From positions 1-6,884 of the forward strand of contig CAMOIA010000085.1 in NCBI GenBank assembly GCA_946615785.1: DNA of 6,884 nucleotides, read 5' to 3'. The stretch's first letter is position 1. Every line of letters begins with the position of its first letter. Shown in pieces: positions 1-4,908 of the stretch. The DNA comes from an uncultured Clostridia bacterium (GTDB lineage Bacteria; Bacillota; Clostridia; Christensenellales; Aristaeellaceae). The notes under the pieces were generated by a model. The model was not told the origin of the DNA. It searched no databases and saw only the letters and a list, made by a program, of their open reading frames with translations. The position numbers and the translations under genes are program-made.

Positions 1-144
1 GTCAGTAATGCCGTATTCCCGCAGGCGCAGTGTTTCGCCGGCGTCAACGTATTTGGTGACGGCGATCAGCTTTGGCACGCGGCCATAGGGCTCGCTTTCC
101 CGTTTCAGTACGTCCATGACATGGCTGATGTTTTCCTGCAGCAT
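1..144 (-). CDS. yggS: YggS/YlmE-family PLP homeostasis protein (N-terminal 48 residues, partial)
   Basis: This is the start of a pyridoxal-phosphate-binding protein of the YggS/YlmE/PLPBP family, which carries PLP and helps keep cellular vitamin B6 and amino-acid pools balanced without a known catalytic reaction. Translating the complement from 144 gives an open frame to the window edge. Residues 25-34 read KLIAVTKYVD, matching the family's first beta strand (consensus LxAVSK), so K31 is the expected PLP Schiff-base lysine. Residues 39-48 (LRLREYGITD) fit the helix before the conserved FGENR motif, which would lie just off the window. The start is fixed by GGAGG at 149-153 with a 4-base spacer. 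It begins only 11 bases after the stop of the HlyD-like gene, so the two are very likely co-transcribed. About three quarters of the usual ~230 residues are missing because of the window edge, not truncation. Confidence 0.88.
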   Translation of the reverse strand, partial: MLQENISHVMDVLKRESEPYGRVPKLIAVTKYVDAGETLRLREYGITD

Positions 145-155
145 GATGCCTCCAT

Positions 156-2024
156 TTAAAACAGCAGAACCGGTACGCCCTGATACAGGATGCCGGGGTT
201 TCCTGGCACGATGTGCGCGGTGGTGCCGTCGTCGCTGACCACTTCGACCGCCGTCCAGAATTCGCCGGATTCGGTGGCGATGACGACGCCGATGCGCCCC
301 TGGCGGGTGTACAGCGCCCGGTGCGGAACCATCAGGCTGTCCACCGATTCGCCGATCATGACGGAACACGTACGCATGTACAGAATGTTTTCAAACCGGA
401 TATCGCCCGTGATGCGAAGCCGCAGGAGCAGTTCCCCGCCGGATTTGGAGAAGGTTTCCACCGTGGCGTTCACCACCGTGGATTCAAGCCCTTCCAGCAG
501 CATCCTGTACACGCGGCCTTCCACCGGCACCCAGTCGCGGTTCTCGCAGAGCATCAGAACCACCCAGGAACCCTGCCGCACCAGGCGGTAAATGGGCACG
601 GTGTTGCGGGTGTAGCCGCTGTCCGTCGGGAGATTCCCCGCGTACATGGCGCGCACCTCGGACGGGGTGTAGTTGGCGTAATTGTTCAGGTTCAGTATGT
701 TTTCATAGCCGTCGGTATAAAACGAAACCAGTCCGGCCGCCGCCGCGGCGTACTGCTTGGTCCAGGAAGAAATGCGCTGGAGCTGTCCTTCTTCATCCTC
801 GTACAGGCGGGAAAGCTTCTGATCGTCCGGATATTTCTGCTTCAGGTAGATCTGCCTTGCCTGCATGGCTTCCGTCAGGGCCAGTTCCTCCGTGACGAGC
901 GACCCGCGCCCTTCCTGCACCATGGACTGGATTTCAGCGGCGGTCGCGTGGATTTCACCCTCCAGGCGGTCAAGCTGAACGTCCTTTGTGGCGGAGGTGG
1001 AAACGAGGGTTTTGTGGTATTCCTTGATCTGCCGACGGTAGTTTTCAAGCGTCGTCAGTTCCCGGTCCGAAAAGCCGCTGGAATACACAAGGCACACATT
1101 CTGTGCCCGCTGCACGGCCGCGCCCTCTTCGGCAATGTAATCGATGCGCGAAACGCCTTCCTGGGTGTAAATGGTTTCGTTGCGGACGATGAGCGCATCG
1201 CCGCGGTAAACGGTGGAGAGCGTTCCTGCCTGCACGTAGGCATAATCCTGCGGCCGGGTTCTGAGAATATAGATGACCGCCGCCGCCGCCAGGATCAGAA
1301 CAAGCGCAGTCAGCACGATGTAAACTGCTTTTCGTACGGGCTTTGGTTTCACGCCGGTCGGCGGCGTGGCTCTCGGGCCGGACGGGGGCGTGATGACGGG
1401 CGCTTTCTGGCCGCCCTTTTCCGCTTCGTCAGAGACGGGCTCTTTGGGCGCTTCCGGAGGCAGCTCGCTGCCCGGTACCGGCTGTGTTTGTGCAGGGGGC
1501 GTCTGGTAAGGATTCTGGGACGGCGCCGCCTGCGGGCCATGGGGATTTGGCGGCGCGCTCTGATAGGGAGAGGGCTGCGGCGCCTGATAAGGATTCGACT
1601 GAGCGGTTGAAAATGGCGGCGTCTGAGCCGTTTGATATGGCACCGCCGGGGGCGCCTGATAGGGATTTGCCGTCTGCGGCGCCTGGTAAGGATTTGCAGT
1701 TGCCGGCGGATAGGGAGCCTGGTGGGATGGCGGATACGGGGAAGAATACGCGGGAGAAAAAGCCGTCTGCTGCGGGGGCGGATTCGGCCCCTGCCGCAAG
1801 ACGGGCGCGGAGGGCGGCTGGGGAGACTGGTATTTGTTGCCGCCGCGGAAAGCCGGCGGTATGGTGCGGCTGCGGTTGTTCCCGCCGCCCGGCCAGGCTG
1901 CCTGCGCGGAGACCTGGGTCCACGGCTGCGTCCCTTCGAAGGGATCGCCGCCGTTGCGGCGCTCCTGCCATCCTTCCCCGGGCTGGTATGCTTCCTGCCC
2001 GTTTTTCATCGGATCCTGCTGCAT
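156..2024 (-). CDS. HlyD-like single-pass membrane protein with long proline-rich cytoplasmic tail
   Basis: A 622-residue protein in three parts. Residues 1-230 are low-complexity, rich in Pro, Gln, Ala and Tyr, with NPYQAP-type repeats at about 90-176, and end in a basic stretch (KPKPVRK). Residues 233-254 form one clear transmembrane helix. Residues 255-622 resemble the HlyD/membrane-fusion fold: a short beta/lipoyl-like segment (about 265-315), a charged helical or coiled-coil region (about 318-430), and a C-terminal beta-rich region (about 474-622). There is no signal peptidase site, so the tail should be cytoplasmic and the HlyD part outside. Clostridial genomes often have such a HlyD-like gene directly before yggS and sepF, as here with yggS 11 bases downstream. 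No ABC transporter or outer-membrane partner is nearby, so an export role is unproven; an envelope or division-linked role is inferred from position only. The start has GGGGAG at 2031-2036, six bases upstream. The assignment to the HlyD family is by eye. Confidence 0.82.
   Translation of the reverse strand: MQQDPMKNGQEAYQPGEGWQERRNGGDPFEGTQPWTQVSAQAAWPGGGNNRSRTIPPAFRGGNKYQSPQPPSAPVLRQGPNPPPQQTAFSPAYSSPYPPSHQAPYPPATANPYQAPQTANPYQAPPAVPYQTAQTPPFSTAQSNPYQAPQPSPYQSAPPNPHGPQAAPSQNPYQTPPAQTQPVPGSELPPEAPKEPVSDEAEKGGQKAPVITPPSGPRATPPTGVKPKPVRKAVYIVLTALVLILAAAAVIYILRTRPQDYAYVQAGTLSTVYRGDALIVRNETIYTQEGVSRIDYIAEEGAAVQRAQNVCLVYSSGFSDRELTTLENYRRQIKEYHKTLVSTSATKDVQLDRLEGEIHATAAEIQSMVQEGRGSLVTEELALTEAMQARQIYLKQKYPDDQKLSRLYEDEEGQLQRISSWTKQYAAAAAGLVSFYTDGYENILNLNNYANYTPSEVRAMYAGNLPTDSGYTRNTVPIYRLVRQGSWVVLMLCENRDWVPVEGRVYRMLLEGLESTVVNATVETFSKSGGELLLRLRITGDIRFENILYMRTCSVMIGESVDSLMVPHRALYTRQGRIGVVIATESGEFWTAVEVVSDDGTTAHIVPGNPGILYQGVPVLLF
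1500..1757 (-). repeat. Proline/tyrosine-rich NPYQAP-type coding repeats
   Basis: Within the HlyD-like gene, residues about 90-175 are a degenerate tandem array. Exact NPYQAP occurs at residues 111-116, 120-125 and 144-149, with variants NPYQTP (171-176), SPYQSA, VPYQTA and SPYPPS between them. At the DNA level the exact units share a core such as GCGCCTGATAAGGATT on the + strand (near 1579, 1651 and 1679), with third-position differences. The array therefore appears maintained as protein sequence, with some room for slippage between close copies. The role is unknown; such tails can act as flexible spacers or bind SH3-like or WW-like partners, but none is identified here. Confidence 0.8.
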
Positions 2025-2071
2025 TGAAAACTCCCCGGTTCGATAATAACCCTATAAAAAGGGATTCTATA

Positions 2072-2100
2072 ATTATATGCAAAATGCCGCGCAAGGGCAA
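2072..2100 (-). promoter_or_regulatory. Likely sigma-A promoter for the HlyD-like/yggS operon
   Basis: On the minus strand a perfect -10 box TATAAT (2072-2077) lies 17 bases downstream of TTGCCC (2095-2100), which matches four of six bases of the -35 consensus. Transcription would start near 2065, giving a leader of about 40 bases that includes the GGGGAG ribosome binding site at 2031-2036. The upstream gene ends at 2153 without a clear terminator, so read-through from it may add to this promoter. Confidence 0.7.
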
Positions 2101-2152
2101 GTTTTTTTTCCGCAAGAGAACCTTTGTGAAAAAACCTTTGCCATTCAGACGG

Positions 2153-2749
2153 TCAGACCTGTGCTTCTTCGTCCGGTTCGCCTGCGCCCATGCCGGTTTC
2201 CTCCTGAAGCGCCGACAGAAAGGAAAGCATAAAGGCATGGCGCTTTTCGGCGATGGCCCGGGCCGCTGCCGTGTTCATTTCGTCTTTGAGCAGCAGAAGC
2301 TTGTCAAAAAAATGCTGCACGGAAGCGCATAGCGGCCTTGCGTGTTCGCCTCCGTAGGCAAAGGTGCGGGCGATGCCGATGGCGCCGATGGCGTCCAGGC
2401 GGTCCGCGTCCTGCACGATCCTTCCTTCCTGTGTGGCGGGGCGCCTTCCCCGGTTCTGGCTGAAGGAAACTGCGTTGATCGCTTCGATGACCGCTTCCGT
2501 CTTTTCTTCGCCAAGGGGCTGGGCGCCTAAAAACCGCCGGGCGTTTTCATTGTGCGCAGTGTGAAATAGCTTGTGGTCGTCCGCGTCGTGCAATAGCGCC
2601 GCGAGGGCCACGACCTCCCTGTCACAGCCTGCCTCTGTTTCGGCAATGGCCATGGCGTTTTTGTAAACGCGCAGCGAATGCGCCGCGTCGTGCCCGCCGG
2701 CGTTTCCGGCAAAAAGGTCCGTGATATAGGCTTTGGCCGCTTCGATCAT
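2153..2749 (-). CDS. HD-domain phosphohydrolase, YpgQ/YedJ family
   Basis: A 198-residue cytoplasmic metal-dependent phosphohydrolase of the HD superfamily. The expected metal ligands are visible in order: H20 and H24 in GHDAAHSLRV, the H54-D55 pair in LLHDADDHK, and D114/D116 in VQDADRLDAIGAIGIAR. The segments DADRLDAIGAIGIARTFAYGG (114-134) and HFFDKLLLLKDEMNT (146-160) followed by AEKRHAFM are highly characteristic of B. subtilis YpgQ and E. coli YedJ. YpgQ has been reported to hydrolyse dNTPs; the physiological substrate here is inferred. Length agrees with the family (about 200-230). The frame stays open upstream to an ATG at 2815, but those 22 extra codons have no ribosome binding site and overlap a good promoter, whereas the ATG at 2749 has AAAGGAG nine bases upstream, so 2749 is preferred. 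The gene is divergent from the YqeK operon and is followed by the HlyD-like gene 128 bases later. Confidence 0.88.
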   Translation of the reverse strand: MIEAAKAYITDLFAGNAGGHDAAHSLRVYKNAMAIAETEAGCDREVVALAALLHDADDHKLFHTAHNENARRFLGAQPLGEEKTEAVIEAINAVSFSQNRGRRPATQEGRIVQDADRLDAIGAIGIARTFAYGGEHARPLCASVQHFFDKLLLLKDEMNTAAARAIAEKRHAFMLSFLSALQEETGMGAGEPDEEAQV

Positions 2750-2758
2750 CCTGATCCG

Positions 2759-2765
2759 CTCCTTT
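2759..2765 (-). promoter_or_regulatory. Ribosome binding site that fixes the HD-phosphohydrolase start
   Basis: AAAGGAG on the minus strand, nine bases before the ATG at 2749. The two in-frame ATGs further upstream (2779 and 2815) have no comparable site, and the one at 2779 falls inside the predicted -10 box. Confidence 0.75.
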
Positions 2766-2777
2766 CTTTCCAGAGCC

Positions 2778-2806
2778 ATTATACGTTTGCGGAAACAATA
2801 TTTGAA
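2778..2806 (-). promoter_or_regulatory. Likely promoter for the HD-phosphohydrolase gene
   Basis: On the minus strand a perfect TATAAT (2778-2783) is spaced 17 bases from TTCAAA (2801-2806), a four-of-six -35 match. The start of transcription would be near 2771, leaving a leader of about 22 bases with AAAGGAG correctly placed before the ATG at 2749. This agrees with the shorter start chosen for the gene. Confidence 0.65.
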
Positions 2807-2823
2807 GAGAGGCACGCGTATTT

Positions 2824-2843
2824 TTGAAAAGAATGCTTTTCAA
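2824..2843. promoter_or_regulatory. Perfect 8-bp inverted repeat in the divergent promoter region; possible operator
   Basis: TTGAAAAG (2824-2831) and CTTTTCAA (2836-2843) are exact reverse complements separated by AATG. The dyad lies between two back-to-back promoters and overlaps the weak -35 element (2837-2842) of the rightward operon. It is not followed by a T-tract on either strand, so it does not look like a terminator. Binding by a dimeric regulator is inferred; it does not match the Bacillus LexA box (GAAC-N4-GTTC), and I do not recognise the cognate protein. Confidence 0.5.
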
Positions 2844-2865
2844 GACGCGGAAAATTTGGTATACT
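2837..2865 (+). promoter_or_regulatory. Likely extended -10 promoter for the yqeK-rsfS operon
   Basis: TATACT (2860-2865) is preceded by TGG, giving an extended -10 element (TGnTATACT). The weak -35 hexamer TTTTCA (2837-2842) is 17 bases upstream and matches four of six consensus bases. Transcription would start near 2872, so the leader would be only about 14 bases with AGGAG (2872-2876) at its very 5' end. That tight fit is a reason for caution; a different start point is possible. Confidence 0.5.
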
Positions 2866-2885
2866 ATGGACAGGAGAGTGATCGA

Positions 2886-4070
2886 ATGCGGCGAGTTGGC
2901 GTGTTCCTTGATGATTTTGATCCGTTCAGGTTTGATCATCTGAACCTTGCCGCTGCTGCCAAAGAGGCTCACGGACTTGAAAAGCTGATTTTTGTGCCGA
3001 TTCCCCTGCCGGATAAGAAGGAGAAAAGCATCAGTCATGCACGGATCGACCAGCGTTACCGCATGTGCATGATCGGGCTGATGGGGCAAAGCGGCATGGA
3101 AATGATTCCATATGGTCTTGTTTATCAGGCCGAATCCGCCCTTTCGCTGATCCGGAAAATCAGGCGGGCGTATACGGACGCGAAGTGTTTTTTCATTCTG
3201 TCCGCGCAAACCCTTCTGCGCCTTGCCGCGCAGCCGCAGTTCAAGGGGATTCGGGACAGTGCATTTATCTGCTTCCGGACGCCGGATTTCAAGGCGGACG
3301 GCGTTCTTTCGTCCCTGGTGCGGGAGGGATTGGACATTTCTGAGGTGCGTCTTCAGCAGGAGCTTCTTTCCGACCGGGATTGCCGCAGGCAGTTTGCTGC
3401 CCTCACGGATCCTGCGTGGATGGACCGGCGGGTGATTGCCTACATCGCCTTGGAAGGCGCTTACCTTCCGGACGAAAGAAAGCAGCTTCGAAAAATGCTC
3501 ACGACGCACCGCTGGGAACACAGCCTGGGGGTGCAGCAGACTTCCATCCGTCTGGCGCTGACCTATGGCGGAAACATTCTCAAGGCGTCGCAGGCAGGGC
3601 TTTACCACGACTGCGCGAAATGCCTGACCGTCAAGGAAATGCGGCATATCGCGGAAGTGCATCACCTGACAAACAGTGCGGAGGTGCTGCATTCCGGCGC
3701 GCTTTTGCACGGCCCTGTCGGCGCGGTGATCGCAAAGGAACGGTTCTCTATTACGGACGGGGAAGTACTCGACGCCATCCGCTTTCACACGACGGGCCGG
3801 GAAAACATGACGCTGACGGATCTGATCGTCTTTGTGGCAGACGCCATCGAGCCCAACCGCGAAAACTACGAAGGGCTCGAACGCATCCGGGCGCTTGCCC
3901 GTCTGTCGCTGAAGGCCGCAGCGCTGTGTTCCCTGTATACCACCAAGAAATTTATATCCTCCAGGGGCCGGGAATATGACGAACAGGGCCTGAAAACCAT
4001 CGCCTGGCTGGAGGGTGAATTGAACGAGCAGGAAAAAGAATGGATGAAGGATGTTGTAAAACCAATCTGA
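2886..4070 (+). CDS. yqeK: Degenerate NadD-like domain fused to YqeK-type Ap4A hydrolase
   Basis: A 394-residue two-domain cytoplasmic protein. Residues 1-195 follow the nicotinate-nucleotide adenylyltransferase (NadD) fold, with RVGVF, FDPF, LIFVP, FFIL and a closing VIAYIALEGAYL, but its motifs are eroded: GGTFDPxHxGH is LDDFDPFRFDH (8-18, only H18 kept), GAD after FFIL is SAQ (106-108), and ISSTxIR is roughly LSDRDCR (161-167). Residues about 198-380 are a complete HD domain of YqeK, which splits Ap4A symmetrically to ADP: R209-H212-S213, H241-D242, H275 in LLHGPVGA, H301 in HTTG, and D319 in VADAIEPNR. I infer that only the YqeK half is catalytic. NadD and YqeK are normally adjacent or fused genes, followed by rsfS, as here 17 bases downstream. 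ATG 2886 has AGGAG nine bases upstream and matches the NadD N-terminus; the frame is open further upstream, but that extension has no family similarity and covers the promoter. Confidence 0.9.
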   Translation: MRRVGVFLDDFDPFRFDHLNLAAAAKEAHGLEKLIFVPIPLPDKKEKSISHARIDQRYRMCMIGLMGQSGMEMIPYGLVYQAESALSLIRKIRRAYTDAKCFFILSAQTLLRLAAQPQFKGIRDSAFICFRTPDFKADGVLSSLVREGLDISEVRLQQELLSDRDCRRQFAALTDPAWMDRRVIAYIALEGAYLPDERKQLRKMLTTHRWEHSLGVQQTSIRLALTYGGNILKASQAGLYHDCAKCLTVKEMRHIAEVHHLTNSAEVLHSGALLHGPVGAVIAKERFSITDGEVLDAIRFHTTGRENMTLTDLIVFVADAIEPNRENYEGLERIRALARLSLKAAALCSLYTTKKFISSRGREYDEQGLKTIAWLEGELNEQEKEWMKDVVKPI

Positions 4071-4072
4071 CA

Positions 4073-4080
4073 AAAGGAGG
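4073..4080 (+). promoter_or_regulatory. Strong ribosome binding site fixing the rsfS start
   Basis: AAAGGAGG lies seven bases before the ATG at 4088. An in-frame ATG at 4040 is inside the upstream gene and has no such site, so 4088 is the start. Confidence 0.85.
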
Positions 4081-4087
4081 CAAGGAA

Positions 4088-4459
4088 ATGGAAGCAAGAC
4101 AGATGGCAGAACGCATCGCAAGAATTCTGTACAAGAAAAAGGCCGACGAGATCCTGGTACTCGACGTGACGCACCTGACGGTGATTACCGAGTATATGGT
4201 GATCGCCTCCGGACGCAACTTCCTGCAGACCAAAGCCCTGGCGGACGACGTGGACGACGCGCTGGCGGAAGCGGGCATCGCGCTGCGGGCCCGGGAAGGA
4301 AAGGACGAGGGCAAGTGGATCGTGCTGGATTACGGCTCCGTGCTGGTGCACATCTTCCATCCGGAAGACCGGGAGTATTATCATCTTGAACGCCTTTGGG
4401 ACGACGGGCAGAACCACGTGGAAATCGATTTTGAGACTGACGGCCAGGCGGAAGCATGA
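4088..4459 (+). CDS. rsfS: Ribosome silencing factor RsfS
   Basis: A 123-residue protein of the RsfS/Iojap/YbeB family. It binds ribosomal protein uL14 on the large subunit and blocks joining of the subunits, lowering translation in starvation or stationary phase. The family signature is complete: VLDVTHL (24-30), ITEYMVIASGRN (33-44), KWIVLDYGSVLVHIFHP (76-92) and REYYHLERLW (95-104). Length is typical (about 105-130). It follows the YqeK gene by 17 bases, the usual yqeK-rsfS order. The lytR/LCP gene often found between them in clostridia is absent. Its stop overlaps the next start as ATGA, so the downstream gene is probably translationally coupled. The short acidic end (FETDGQAEA) after the conserved domain is unremarkable. 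Confidence 0.96.
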   Translation: MEARQMAERIARILYKKKADEILVLDVTHLTVITEYMVIASGRNFLQTKALADDVDDALAEAGIALRAREGKDEGKWIVLDYGSVLVHIFHPEDREYYHLERLWDDGQNHVEIDFETDGQAEA

Positions 4460-4800
4460 ACATCCAGATTTACATGCTGAAGCGCAATTTTGACGTTCAG
4501 AAAGCCGAACGTTTTTTTAAGGAGCGGCGTATCCCTTTTCAGATGGTGGATCTGAAAAAGCATCCGCTCGGAAAGCGGGAGATCCAGCTTTTTGCCGGTG
4601 CCGATCCGAAGCGGCTTCTGGACGCCGATAACCCGCGCGTGAAAGAACACCCTGCCCTGTATACGAATGATTCTGATCGGATTGTGGAATATATCCAGGC
4701 TTCGCCGGAACTGATCCGGCTTCCGATCATCCGCAACGGAAACCGATTTACAATCGGCGCGGATGAAAAAGTCTGGAAAAGCTGGAGCGAATCACCATAA
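4456..4800 (+). CDS. ArsC/Spx-family protein lacking the catalytic cysteine
   Basis: A 114-residue thioredoxin-fold protein of the ArsC/Spx/YffB group. Residues 1-27 (NIQIYMLKRNFDVQKAERFF, then KERRIPF) closely resemble the clostridial ArsC-family (seleno)protein, where the pattern is roughly NIQIFGxKKC/U-FDxKKAERYFKERRI. RLPIIRNGNRFTIG (93-106) followed by VWKSW is the conserved cis-proline region and C-terminal end. At position 11, where relatives have the redox cysteine or selenocysteine, the codon is AAT (Asn), and no cysteine occurs anywhere in the protein. It cannot be a thiol-based reductase; a binding or regulatory role is possible but unassigned. It overlaps rsfS by four bases (ATGA) with only a weak purine-rich site upstream, suggesting translational coupling, and it ends just before a strong terminator, so it is the last gene of the operon. 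Confidence 0.85.
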   Translation: MNIQIYMLKRNFDVQKAERFFKERRIPFQMVDLKKHPLGKREIQLFAGADPKRLLDADNPRVKEHPALYTNDSDRIVEYIQASPELIRLPIIRNGNRFTIGADEKVWKSWSESP

Positions 4801-4806
4801 AAGGCG

Positions 4807-4832
4807 CGCCGCAGAAAACCTGCGGCGTTTTT
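4807..4832 (+). terminator. Rho-independent terminator of the yqeK-rsfS-arsC-like operon
   Basis: CGCCGCAG (4807-4814) pairs perfectly with CTGCGGCG (4820-4827) around a five-base AAAAC loop, followed at once by TTTTT (4828-4832). It begins six bases after the stop codon of the ArsC-like gene. Confidence 0.92.
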
Positions 4833-4839
4833 ACTGCGC

Positions 4840-4884
4840 AAAAACGCGCCCTTCCCGCCGCCCGGCGATGAGAAGGGCGCGTTT
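4840..4884 (-). terminator. Rho-independent terminator of the glycogen phosphorylase transcript
   Basis: AAACGCGCCCTTC (4842-4854) and GAAGGGCGCGTTT (4872-4884) are perfect 13-base reverse complements around a 17-base GC-rich loop. Read on the minus strand the stem runs into TTTTT (complement of 4840-4844), about 25 bases after the phosphorylase stop. With A-tracts on one side and TTT on the other it could also catch rightward read-through, so it may be bidirectional. Confidence 0.85.
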
Positions 4885-4908
4885 GGGTATGGAGGAACCG
4901 GCCTGGAA

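Noticed and set aside
213..1610. A 465-codon open frame on the + strand opposite the HlyD-like gene.
   Set aside because: It is rich in Arg, His and Gly without recognisable motifs, as expected from the reverse complement of a GC-rich gene, and the minus frame has a ribosome binding site, a membrane helix and operon context.
2051..2064. Small hairpin CCCT-ATAAAA-AGGG in the leader of the HlyD-like gene, considered as a riboswitch or attenuator.
   Set aside because: Only four base pairs, AT-rich loop, no conserved aptamer features and a leader of about 40 bases, too short for a known riboswitch.
2101..2150. T8 run and a repeated AACCTTTG (2119-2126 and 2133-2140), considered as a terminator for the HD hydrolase gene.
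   Set aside because: The copies are direct, not inverted, and no stem precedes a T-tract on the minus strand, so no hairpin terminator could be supported.
1429..2238. A 269-codon minus-strand frame overlapping the HlyD-like gene start and the end of the HD gene.
   Set aside because: It is a shifted frame of the proline-rich tail (Arg/Ala-rich translation), covers a good promoter, and resembles nothing.
2622..4121. A 499-codon open frame on the minus strand across the YqeK fusion gene.
   Set aside because: The + strand encodes unmistakable YqeK motifs over the same bases. The minus frame shows no domain and would also overlap the HD hydrolase and its promoter.
4456..4500. Possible selenocysteine (TGA) site in the ArsC-like gene.
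   Set aside because: The codon at the Cys/Sec position is AAT (Asn); there is no in-frame TGA, so no recoding is needed.
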